Source: Bdellovibrionaceae bacterium UBA5009
GTDB taxonomy: Bacteria > Bdellovibrionota > Bdellovibrionia > Bdellovibrionales > Bdellovibrionaceae
Length of the DNA: 5,584 bases
Assembly: GCA_002396665.1 (NCBI GenBank)
Contig: DGYJ01000126.1
Span: 8,328-13,911, forward strand
Direction: 5' to 3'
The notes beneath the pieces were generated by a model, which saw nothing but the letters and a program-made list of their open reading frames with translations, had not been told where the DNA came from and searched no databases. Within the stretch, counting starts at the first letter, position 1, and each line of letters opens with the position of its first letter. This document shows, piece by piece, positions 1 through 5,584 of this stretch. Made by a program: the position numbers and the translations under genes.

Positions 1-115
1 CAGACAAGAGATTGACATGCCCGGCGGCAAGTTAGAAATTGCCCTTGATTTGCCAACGCCAATTTTAAGCGGCCCAACAAAGAAAATAAGAACCATCCAA
101 TGGGACGGAGTTTAA
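1..115 (+). CDS. dapF: Diaminopimelate epimerase, C-terminal end (5' truncated)
   Basis: This is the last 37 codons of an open frame whose first whole codon begins at base 2 and whose TAA stop is at 113-115. The visible peptide contains D-M-P-G-G-K-L-E-I followed by L-S-G-P-T, which matches the closing strands of DapF (E. coli has L-P-G-G-R-L-D-I and later T-G-P-A). DapF interconverts LL- and meso-DAP in the cytoplasm, supplying peptidoglycan and lysine. The catalytic cysteines lie upstream, outside the window. The identification rests on this short motif plus the immediately following dapA and dapB. The Shine-Dalgarno sequence for dapA is inside the last codons, so dapF and dapA are almost certainly co-transcribed. 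The operon promoter is not in the window. Confidence 0.85.
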   Translation, partial: RQEIDMPGGKLEIALDLPTPILSGPTKKIRTIQWDGV

Positions 116-117
116 AA

Positions 118-1002
118 ATGAAAAATTTCCACGGAGTTTATACAGCCCTAGTGACACCATTTCTTGATGGAGAAGTTGACTACGCCTCTCTTGAAAAATT
201 AGTGAACTGGCAAATTGAACAAGGGGTCCATGGTTTTGTTGTTCATGGGACTACAGGCGAAAGCCCAACAGTCACTCTAGAAGAAAAAGAAAAAATATTT
301 AAGTTCATCAAAGAAAAAACTGGCGGCAAAGTTCCTTTGATTGCTGGAACCGGTACGAACTCGACAGAAGAAACGATTAAGCTGACTCGTCTTGCTGAAA
401 AGTGGGGGGCTGATGCAGCCTTAGTGGTTGTGCCTTATTATAATAAACCACCACAAAGGGGTCTTGTGGCCCACTTCACAAAAGTGGCAGAGTGTTCTGA
501 ATTGCCAATTATTTTGTACAATGTCCCCGGAAGAACAATCACAAGTCTTTCTGTCGAATCAGTGGCCGAACTTTCGCAAAATAAAAAAATTATTGGTATT
601 AAAGAGGCCACGGGACAAATTGATCTTTTGAAAGAAATGAAAATGAAATCGAAGCCAGATTTTGTATTTTTATCTGGGGACGATGGAACCTATGTGGATT
701 TTTTAAAAGAAGGTGGCCATGGGGTTATTTCTGTGACCTCGCACTTGTTCCCTAAAATCATGCGGAAGTGTTGGGATTTGGCACAAGAAAAAAAATGGTC
801 CGAAGCAAAAGATATTTTTCATCCCATGGATAAGCTGACACAACTTTTGTTTTGTGAAGCAAATCCAATTCCGGTTAAAAAGGGATTGCAACTTTTGCAG
901 GTCATTAAAAAAGCGGAACTTCGCCTACCTCTTGTCGAGTTATCTGAAAGCTTTTCCCACCAACTTCATTCTGAAATGAAAAAAGTAGGTATTTTAAAAT
1001 GA
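118..1002 (+). CDS. dapA: 4-hydroxy-tetrahydrodipicolinate synthase
   Basis: DapA condenses pyruvate with aspartate-4-semialdehyde, the first committed step to DAP and lysine. The 294-aa product is close to the usual 290-300 aa TIM barrel. Visible hallmarks are G-T-T-G-E-S (residues 44-49, Thr45 of the proton relay), P-Y-Y-N (106-109, Tyr108), Y-N-V-P-G-R (134-139, Tyr134 and substrate-binding Arg139), the Schiff-base lysine in G-I-K-E-A-T (Lys162) and S-G-D-D (186-189). The start at 118 is chosen over an in-frame ATG at 100 because GGAG at 107-110 sits 7 nt upstream and the N-terminus M-K-N-F-H-G-V-Y then aligns with the family; the ATG at 100 lies within dapF and has no ribosome site. In the lysine allosteric site, E. 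coli His53 and His56 are replaced by Leu54 and Lys57, while Asn81, Glu85 and Tyr107 are kept. The stop overlaps dapB by 4 nt. Confidence 0.97.
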   Translation: MKNFHGVYTALVTPFLDGEVDYASLEKLVNWQIEQGVHGFVVHGTTGESPTVTLEEKEKIFKFIKEKTGGKVPLIAGTGTNSTEETIKLTRLAEKWGADAALVVVPYYNKPPQRGLVAHFTKVAECSELPIILYNVPGRTITSLSVESVAELSQNKKIIGIKEATGQIDLLKEMKMKSKPDFVFLSGDDGTYVDFLKEGGHGVISVTSHLFPKIMRKCWDLAQEKKWSEAKDIFHPMDKLTQLLFCEANPIPVKKGLQLLQVIKKAELRLPLVELSESFSHQLHSEMKKVGILK

Positions 1003-1706
1003 AGAAATATAAACTTGGACTAATTGGCGCCGGCGGGCGAATGGGAAAAGAAATTTCTACACTTGTTTCAGAACAAGAAAAATTTGAAGCCTGGTTTGGC
1101 ATTACAAAAAACAAAAAAGACAATGGCTTTAAATTTAATCATCAAAACCTAAACCATGAAGCGGCTGCCAGCACTGATTTGTGGATAGACTTTTCTAGTC
1201 CCGATGCTTTTTTAAATTTTTTGCCTACTCTTATAAAAATGAAAAAGCCAGTTGTCACAGGAACCACTGGGTTTACTGAGGCCCAGTTAAAAAAAATCAC
1301 CAAAGCTGGCGAAAGTATCCCATTGTTGTGGTCCCCGAATATGAGTTTAGGAATTGCGATTTTGCATAAAACAATTGCTCAGTTTGCGCAAATTAGTCAT
1401 TTCGATTTCCAAATTGAAGAAGTGCACCACAAGCATAAAAAAGACGCCCCAAGCGGAACAGCCTTGCATCTTCAAAGACAACTGAACAAAGTAATTCCAA
1501 ATAAAAAAAATCCCGAGCCCCTGGCTATTCGTGGCGGCGGGGTTTACGGTCAGCATAAAGTTTGGGCCCTGGGCGAAGAAGAGTATCTTTGCTACGAGCA
1601 TGTGGCTTTAAACCGTAAAGTTTTTGCGAAGGGCGCGCTGTGGGCTTCGGAAAAAATGTTAAAAAAGGCCAGTGGATTTTATACTTTTGAGGATCTATTA
1701 AAATGA
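999..1706 (+). CDS. dapB: 4-hydroxy-tetrahydrodipicolinate reductase
   Basis: DapB reduces the DapA product with NAD(P)H to tetrahydrodipicolinate. The Rossmann motif G-A-G-G-R-M-G is at residues 10-16. V-V-T-G-T-T-G-F follows at 85-92 and S-P-N-M-S at 112-116. The catalytic signature E-V-H-H-K-H-K-K-D-A-P-S-G-T-A spans 141-155 and contains the equivalents of E. coli His159, His160 and Lys163 (His143, His144, Lys147) and the substrate-binding Gly-Thr pair (153-154). The C-terminal R-G-G-G-V-Y-G-Q-H and F-A-K-G-A-L-W-A segments are typical. At 235 aa it is shorter than E. coli DapB (273 aa); the deficit is mainly between the Rossmann motif and V-T-G-T-T-G. ATG 999 overlaps the dapA stop (ATGA), and GTAGGT at 985-990 provides a ribosome site 8 nt upstream. 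Translational coupling to dapA is likely. Confidence 0.96.
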   Translation: MKKYKLGLIGAGGRMGKEISTLVSEQEKFEAWFGITKNKKDNGFKFNHQNLNHEAAASTDLWIDFSSPDAFLNFLPTLIKMKKPVVTGTTGFTEAQLKKITKAGESIPLLWSPNMSLGIAILHKTIAQFAQISHFDFQIEEVHHKHKKDAPSGTALHLQRQLNKVIPNKKNPEPLAIRGGGVYGQHKVWALGEEEYLCYEHVALNRKVFAKGALWASEKMLKKASGFYTFEDLLK

Positions 1707-2191
1707 AGAATGCGTTGATTTCATTTTCTGTTAAGACAAAACAAGGAATTGAAAGCATTTTAAAAACCGTAGAAGAAATTGGTCCAGATCCAATCATTGA
1801 AAGTTCTTCGATGGTTTATAAAAGAGACGATCCAAGTCATCGAATAGAAATTGCTGCAGACTGTGTTTTTAAAATTAAAACCAGTTTGCGCATCGAAAAA
1901 TTAAATGCCTACTTAAAAAATTTAGAAAGCTTTTGCCAAAGCCAATCTTTGCAAGAAGTTCATTTTAAAATTTTAGCCTACGAACAAGAAGTACATTTGA
2001 TTCCTGACCTTAATGTTCCTTGGCCATCACTTTTTGAAGATTTTCTGATTTTAAAATGTGCGACTGAAGTTTGGCCTGATTATGTTCACCCCATTTTAAA
2101 ACGAACATTGCTGCAACTTTTAAGCGAAAAGTCGGCCAAACCTGATTTCGAATTTTTAAGACAAGGCCCTAAGTCTGGTCTTTCTATTTAA
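1703..2191 (+). CDS. FolK (HPPK)-like protein, probable pseudoenzyme
   Basis: The 162-aa product has the length of 6-hydroxymethyl-dihydropterin pyrophosphokinase (E. coli FolK is 159 aa), and its framework can be laid along that family. S-S-S-M-V-Y-K (34-40) matches S-S-x-Y-x-T. K-I-K-T-S-L (57-62) matches the L-E-T-S-L strand. H-F-K-I-L-A-Y (88-94) matches L-D-L-D-I-L-L-Y/F, L-N-V-P-W-P (103-108) matches L-x-V-P-H, and the V-W-P-D-Y-V-H-P-I-L region (123-132) matches the P-L-x-E-I-A-P-x-x-x-H-P segment. The catalytic elements are missing: N-terminal G-S-N is replaced by S-F-S, both Mg-binding Asp (E. coli 95 and 97) are His88 and Lys90 here, the R-W-G-P-R loop is absent and His115 is Trp107. 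Pyrophosphokinase activity is therefore unlikely. Start 1703 overlaps the dapB stop (ATGA), with GAGG at 1689-1692. The frame ends in tandem TAA codons (2189-2194). The family assignment is inferred from motif comparison by eye. Confidence 0.6.
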   Translation: MKNALISFSVKTKQGIESILKTVEEIGPDPIIESSSMVYKRDDPSHRIEIAADCVFKIKTSLRIEKLNAYLKNLESFCQSQSLQEVHFKILAYEQEVHLIPDLNVPWPSLFEDFLILKCATEVWPDYVHPILKRTLLQLLSEKSAKPDFEFLRQGPKSGLSI

Positions 2192-2203
2192 TAACTGAAA
2201 ATA

Positions 2204-2231
2204 AAGTCAAAAATTAAATTTGCGGTATACT
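2204..2231 (+). promoter_or_regulatory. Probable sigma70-type promoter for the lipoprotein/623-aa gene pair
   Basis: TATACT at 2226-2231 matches the -10 consensus at five of six positions. A weak -35 candidate, AAGTCA (2204-2209), lies 16 bp upstream and matches three of six positions. It falls in the 49-bp gap after the tandem stops of the FolK-like gene, the first real break in the + strand gene train. The expected start point is about 2237-2239, only a few bases before the ATG at 2241. The short gap contains no convincing hairpin terminator for the dap operon, so read-through from upstream is also possible. Confidence 0.5.
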
Positions 2232-2240
2232 TGAGCCATT

Positions 2241-2681
2241 ATGAATCTTTGCAAAATTTTTATAATTTTAGCCTCTGCTTTTGTTTTAAATTCGTGCATG
2301 ACAGCAGGCGTGGCCCTTGAAGATGTGAATAGCAGCGCCAGTGATATTCGAAAAGCCTTTGTGACAGTTTTCGGGGAGCCTAGATCAACAAGCCAAAATG
2401 GGCGCGAGCTTGAAAGTCGTTACCATGATATAAAAGCTGTTGTTGAGCCCTCGATGGCTACTGACAAAATCAGAAGACATACTAAAATTGTCATTTATGG
2501 CGATCGTAGACCATTTCAGGTTGCAGTGGATGTTATTACAGAAAAAAAACTTCGAGATGGTAGCTACGAAGAAATTGATACAGACGAACGTCTAAAAGAA
2601 GATATGGCTAGCCGAATCAAAAAAGCACTTAACCAAAGTCTCGAGAACCGTAACGCCATTGACGACTTCAGGGCGTTCTAA
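2241..2681 (+). CDS. Small lipoprotein of unknown function
   Basis: The 146-aa product has a lipoprotein signal peptide: short n-region M-N-L-C-K, hydrophobic core at residues 6-16, and lipobox L-N-S-C with the lipidated Cys19. The residue after Cys19 is Met, not Asp, so by the E. coli Lol rule it would be sent to the outer membrane; that rule may not hold in this organism. The mature part (about 128 aa) is highly charged. An F-G-E-P motif lies at 44-47, a strand-like T-K-I-V-I-Y at 81-86, another strand at 92-99 and a basic/acidic helical C-terminus. I do not recognise the family. An in-frame TGA at 2232-2234 excludes an upstream start. No Shine-Dalgarno sequence precedes the ATG, and a good -10 lies just upstream, so the mRNA may be leaderless. 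The next gene follows after 28 nt and probably shares the transcript. Confidence 0.85.
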   Translation: MNLCKIFIILASAFVLNSCMTAGVALEDVNSSASDIRKAFVTVFGEPRSTSQNGRELESRYHDIKAVVEPSMATDKIRRHTKIVIYGDRRPFQVAVDVITEKKLRDGSYEEIDTDERLKEDMASRIKKALNQSLENRNAIDDFRAF

Positions 2682-2695
2682 ATAAAATAAAGCCT

Positions 2696-2700
2696 GGAGG
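2696..2700 (+). promoter_or_regulatory. Strong Shine-Dalgarno sequence supporting a TTG start
   Basis: GGAGG ends 9 nt before TTG 2710-2712. The in-frame TAA at 2683-2685 leaves no other ATG, GTG or TTG codon upstream in this frame, so this site fixes the start of the 623-aa gene at the TTG. Confidence 0.8.
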
Positions 2701-2709
2701 AATTCAATC

Positions 2710-4581
2710 TTGTCTGTCTGGTCCAGTGCCTTCCTTTTATCACTGCTTTTATTTTTTTGGTCTTCACCAATCAGCAAGCCTTCGTTTAAGCCACTTTATC
2801 AAAGCATTAAAGTTAAAATTAATAAAAAACATCCCCCATCTATCGCCTTCCAAGATAGTTTGAATGTGAAAAAAGCCTTTGATTGGGGTGAATTGTCATC
2901 GGGACATTTTTCAAAATTAAGCACAGATGAATCCCAAGAGCAGGCGTGGTTTGGTGGAAGAAAAATTATTTTATCAAAAATGTTAATTCGCCTTGAAAGA
3001 CCAGAAGTTTTTGAAGAGCTAAATCCGCGAATTGAAAATCCAATATTCCGTTTCGCTAGCCAAGAAACCTACAGCCATGCTGCGCGCACAGATGAATCCA
3101 TAGAAGACCATGTGCTTCGAAAAGTGAAAAGCCCAAAAGAAGTCATAGGCCATCTTGAAATTCAAGGCGGTTTAGCGGTACTAAATACTTCGCACATTGA
3201 AGTTCGAAGAATTCAAGATGGTGTCGAGCAAGATTTAGGTAACGTAAATATCAAAGATGGAACATATTCGATAGAGCTTTCAGATCGTCAAGGATTACTT
3301 GTTGGTAAGCTTGTTGATCACAAAGGACGCACTTGGGGCGAAGGCCAAGTTCGACTTGAAAATGTTTTTTGGAATGGACTTAAAAAACACCAAGGTCCCA
3401 CTTTAAAGATTGGACCAACATTTGCGTCGAAAGGCCAGCTTCAAACACCTTACACGATGGCTTCGAATGATAAAAATAAAGTTCCTGCAGCCGGCGTAAA
3501 AGTGCATTTTACAAACGGAGCCATCGAGCGCGACATTCCGGCTGATGGGCAATTTACAATGGATGAACTCCGAAAGTATTCTAGCACCTTGGCCAGGTTT
3601 GAATCTGCTAACTTTATGCCGACTCAACAAATTTACACCGTTGGTATGAATGACAAATCCTTGATCATGCCTAAAAACATGATGGGATCGCTAAAGTCCA
3701 TCGTCAGCGAACAAAAACAATACAATCTTTACGATCCCGAAGCTCCGGTCATATGGGGACAAGTTGTTCAAGATGGACAAAATGCATCTGGAATTCGTGT
3801 CGAAATGGAAATGCATCCAGAATTTGAAGTGATCTATTTTAATGACTACTTTTTGCCAGATTCGCAACTAACTGCGACCGGAAAAAATGGACTTTTTGCC
3901 ATCATTAATCCACCCGAGGGCTATCAATCTTTGGTGGCCTTTCAAGGTGAAAAAATATTTTCATATCAAAACACAGTTGTTGATCGTGGCGTTGCTTCCT
4001 ATGTCGAGCTTCAAAATACAATTAAAACTAAAAACACAGCTTTAAAAGTCTTTGATGCCTTTTCAGGATTGGGCGTAACGACCAAAGTGTCTATGCAGTC
4101 AATGGACGAAGAGTTTTTAGTCAAAGAGCAAACAACAATTCGTACCCAAGAGATTAGCCGCTGGGGACTTTTGAAGTCTGAAAATGGCGATGGATATGTG
4201 AATGCTCATTATTTGTATAATGACAGTGACGAATTTATTCACGTTCCATTGTTTCAGCAACCCTGGATTGAAAACATCATGCTTAGAAATCGTATTAATC
4301 AATCCAGTCAAAAAGCCATCTTCATAGGGCTAGTCAGTGAAGATGATTACCACGTCGACTTGATGGTTGAAGATCAGCAAAGCGTCCAGGTTGTCTATTT
4401 TGATGCTGCAGGCGAAGTTATTTTATCAAACAAAGGAAAAGCGGGTGGTGGGTTTATAGTTTTTAATGCACCACCGGATGTGTTCGAAGCTGTTGTTTCC
4501 TTAAATCAAAACGATGACCAGGTCATTTCCAGATTAGTTCCAGGGCAGCCTGGGGATACTCTGGTTAGTGTGTTTCGGTAA
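2710..4581 (+). CDS. Probable exported multi-domain protein with carboxypeptidase-regulatory-like repeats
   Basis: The 623-aa protein starts at TTG. Residues 6-19 form a hydrophobic segment (A-F-L-L-S-L-L-L-F-F-W) that should act as a signal peptide or membrane anchor, although the n-region carries no Lys or Arg. The rest is hydrophilic, beta-rich and contains no cysteine, which suits the periplasm or cell surface. Four stretches look like related beta-sandwich units of the carboxypeptidase-regulatory/transthyretin-like type: about 147-205 (I-K-D-G-T-Y-S-I-E-L), 242-312 (P-A-D-G-Q-F-T-M), 348-435 (V-I-Y-F-N-D, then G-K-N-G-L-F and N-P-P-E-G-Y) and 538-611 (V-V-Y-F-D, then A-G-G-G-F and N-A-P-P-D-V). 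Residues 20-145 match nothing I know. No catalytic motif is visible; an adhesive or structural envelope role is inferred. It probably forms an operon with the upstream lipoprotein. Its last 17 bp overlap the 3' end of murD. Confidence 0.85.
   Translation: MSVWSSAFLLSLLLFFWSSPISKPSFKPLYQSIKVKINKKHPPSIAFQDSLNVKKAFDWGELSSGHFSKLSTDESQEQAWFGGRKIILSKMLIRLERPEVFEELNPRIENPIFRFASQETYSHAARTDESIEDHVLRKVKSPKEVIGHLEIQGGLAVLNTSHIEVRRIQDGVEQDLGNVNIKDGTYSIELSDRQGLLVGKLVDHKGRTWGEGQVRLENVFWNGLKKHQGPTLKIGPTFASKGQLQTPYTMASNDKNKVPAAGVKVHFTNGAIERDIPADGQFTMDELRKYSSTLARFESANFMPTQQIYTVGMNDKSLIMPKNMMGSLKSIVSEQKQYNLYDPEAPVIWGQVVQDGQNASGIRVEMEMHPEFEVIYFNDYFLPDSQLTATGKNGLFAIINPPEGYQSLVAFQGEKIFSYQNTVVDRGVASYVELQNTIKTKNTALKVFDAFSGLGVTTKVSMQSMDEEFLVKEQTTIRTQEISRWGLLKSENGDGYVNAHYLYNDSDEFIHVPLFQQPWIENIMLRNRINQSSQKAIFIGLVSEDDYHVDLMVEDQQSVQVVYFDAAGEVILSNKGKAGGGFIVFNAPPDVFEAVVSLNQNDDQVISRLVPGQPGDTLVSVFR
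4514..4526 (-). terminator. Weak candidate terminator for murD inside the convergent gene
   Basis: ATGACC and GGTCAT form a perfect inverted repeat around a single base, which in practice is a 5-bp stem with a 3-nt loop. Read on the - strand, about 40 nt past the murD stop, it is followed by CG and then the U-rich stretch TTTTGATTT. The stem is short and only partly GC, and it lies within coding sequence of the + strand gene, so this is a possibility only. Confidence 0.25.
4540..4553. repeat. Short inverted repeat near the convergent gene ends
   Basis: CCAGG (4540-4544) and CCTGG (4549-4553) are separated by four bases and can form a 5-bp GC-rich hairpin in RNA from either strand. There is no T-run on either side, so it is not a classical terminator alone. 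With the inverted repeat at 4514-4526 it places two hairpins in the 3' untranslated RNA of murD. It may be chance within coding sequence. Confidence 0.35.
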
Positions 4582-5584
4582 AAATATTTTTAAAAAAATT
4601 TCCACGCTCTTCAAAATTTTTAAATTCATCTTGGCTGGTTCCGCCCGGCGACAGCAAGACGATTTCATTTTCAGAAAACTGATTTTTAATTTTATCAACA
4701 CATTCTTTCAATGTTTTATAAATATCACCATTTAGGCCTGACTTTTTTTGTGCCATTTCCCCGCATTGTCCAAAAAAACAAACTGATATTTTTTTGAATT
4801 TATCATTTTTTAAAATTTTTAAATCCTCCCACGGAAGGCCTTTATCTTTTCCGCCCAAGAGCAAATATATTTTCTTTGTATTTGGGAACTTTTCAATAAC
4901 GGATTCAATGGCAGAAATGACACTTTGTATGGATGTGGCTTTGCTGTCATTAATAATTAAGGATTCATTTTTCGTATGAACAATTTCTAAACGATGGTGA
5001 AGGCCAGTAAAAGTTTTAAGAAAAGAAATGGCCCCATCAAGACCGCATTCATGCAAAAGTTTTGCAGATAAAGTTAAATTTTGAATTTGATGTTGCCCAA
5101 GCAATAAATTTTCACACAGACTGTATTTTGTCACCAAGGGGTCATGATCATTGGACCAGTGAACAGGTTTGTGGCCGAAATCTTGAATTTGTTTTTTATA
5201 ATGAACAAGATCGGGACTATGTTCGTTTAAAACAAGAGGTCCTTGAAGATAATTAATAATTTGTAATTTTGTAGAGTAGTAATCATTCAAATCTTTGTAT
5301 CTATCCAAGTGATTTTTTTCAAAGGCAGTGATTGCTGCCGCTTGAAGGTTTAATCCAGAACAATTTTCAAGCTGGTAACTTGAAAGTTCTAAGACAATCC
5401 AATCCATGGGCGACTGTTTTTTTTCAATAATTGAAGAGACATAGTCAGCCAGTGGCTGGCCAATATTTCCTAAAGCTAAAGAGGCTAGTCCTGATTTTTG
5501 AATGGCCCAATTCAATAGTGCTGTTGTGGTGCTTTTTCCCATGGAACCCGTGATTCCTATGAGCTTTTCTTTTGTCAGATAACC
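4565..5584 (-). CDS. murD: UDP-N-acetylmuramoyl-L-alanine--D-glutamate ligase, 5' truncated
   Basis: MurD uses ATP to add D-Glu to UDP-MurNAc-L-Ala in the cytoplasm. The frame is open to the right edge, giving 339 residues; roughly the first 100 of about 440 are missing. Numbering from the edge: P-loop G-S-M-G-K-S-T (13-19), G-N-I-G-Q-P (39-44), L-E-L-S-S-Y-Q-L-E (65-73, Mg-binding Glu66), N-H-L-D-R-Y (91-96, Mg-binding His92), the carbamylated-lysine position in T-K-L-Q-I (Lys106), H-H-R-L-E (196-200), N-D-S-K-A-T (212-217) and L-L-S-P-G-G-T-S-Q-D-E-F near the C-terminus. G-N-I-G and E-L-S-S-Y-Q-L-E mark MurD among the Mur ligases. Several usual residues differ: P-loop Asn is Met15, Asp of D-H-x-D-R is Asn91, and H-N of G-Q-H-N is His-Gln (165-166). 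The ATG at 5540-5542 encodes the P-loop Met and is not the start. Confidence 0.95.
   Translation of the reverse strand, partial: GYLTKEKLIGITGSMGKSTTTALLNWAIQKSGLASLALGNIGQPLADYVSSIIEKKQSPMDWIVLELSSYQLENCSGLNLQAAAITAFEKNHLDRYKDLNDYYSTKLQIINYLQGPLVLNEHSPDLVHYKKQIQDFGHKPVHWSNDHDPLVTKYSLCENLLLGQHQIQNLTLSAKLLHECGLDGAISFLKTFTGLHHRLEIVHTKNESLIINDSKATSIQSVISAIESVIEKFPNTKKIYLLLGGKDKGLPWEDLKILKNDKFKKISVCFFGQCGEMAQKKSGLNGDIYKTLKECVDKIKNQFSENEIVLLSPGGTSQDEFKNFEERGNFFKNIFTETH

Noticed and set aside
100..117. An earlier in-frame ATG for dapA at 100, adding six residues
   Set aside because: It lies in the dapF coding end without a Shine-Dalgarno sequence, whereas ATG 118 has GGAG 7 nt upstream and gives the usual DapA N-terminus.
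703..1797. Several - strand open frames across dapA, dapB and the FolK-like gene
   Set aside because: They are antisense shadows of strongly conserved genes, and their products resemble no family I know.
2192..2225. Terminator for the dap operon in the gap before the lipoprotein gene
   Set aside because: The gap is AT-rich but has no GC-rich stem and no hairpin followed by a T-run; only a short A/T palindrome is present.
4612..4823. Repeated string AAAATTTTTAAAT near 4613 and 4811
   Set aside because: Low-complexity A/T sequence within AT-rich murD coding for Lys, Phe and Leu residues; a chance match is the simplest explanation.
4794..5256. Two + strand open frames (4794-4979 and 5062-5256)
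   Set aside because: They lie entirely antisense to well-supported murD, have no convincing ribosome sites and encode nothing recognisable.
5540..5542. ATG as the start of murD
   Set aside because: It is the Met inside the P-loop. The frame continues upstream to the window edge with G-I-T-G-S, so the gene is truncated and begins outside the window.

Overview
The window is compact, AT-rich bacterial chromosome with no mobile elements, RNA genes or CRISPR. Lysine/DAP biosynthesis genes, a lipoprotein with a lipobox and a probable exported beta-sandwich protein point to a Gram-negative organism with meso-DAP peptidoglycan. The AT-rich composition and strongly diverged housekeeping proteins would fit Bdellovibrionota or a similar lineage, but that is a guess; nothing here fixes the taxon.

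Layout. (1) Bases 1-2191, + strand: a tightly coupled operon made of the 3' end of dapF, then dapA, dapB and a 162-aa protein that looks like a catalytically dead relative of the folate enzyme HPPK (FolK). Adjacent genes are 2 nt apart or overlap as ATGA. (2) Bases about 2204-4581, + strand: a probable promoter lying almost on top of the start codon of a small lipoprotein gene, followed 28 nt later by a TTG-started gene for a 623-aa, cysteine-free, probably exported protein with several carboxypeptidase-regulatory-like (transthyretin-like) repeats. (3) Bases 4565-5584, - strand: the C-terminal three quarters of murD, which runs off the right edge. It converges on the 623-aa gene and overlaps its 3' end by 17 bp.

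How they fit. DapA and DapB carry out the first two committed steps from aspartate semialdehyde towards DAP, and DapF makes meso-DAP, the peptidoglycan cross-linking residue. MurD adds D-Glu to UDP-MurNAc-L-Ala just before meso-DAP is added. The window is therefore themed on peptidoglycan precursors and the envelope, with two uncharacterised envelope proteins between the two pathway segments.

The most interesting points are the HPPK-like protein, which appears to have lost every catalytic signature and is translationally coupled to the dap genes; a DapA allosteric site with Lys where lysine-inhibited enzymes have His or Glu; a MurD with an unusual P-loop and other substitutions; a possible leaderless lipoprotein mRNA; and the repeat-containing exported protein. 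No wholly new multi-gene system is evident.
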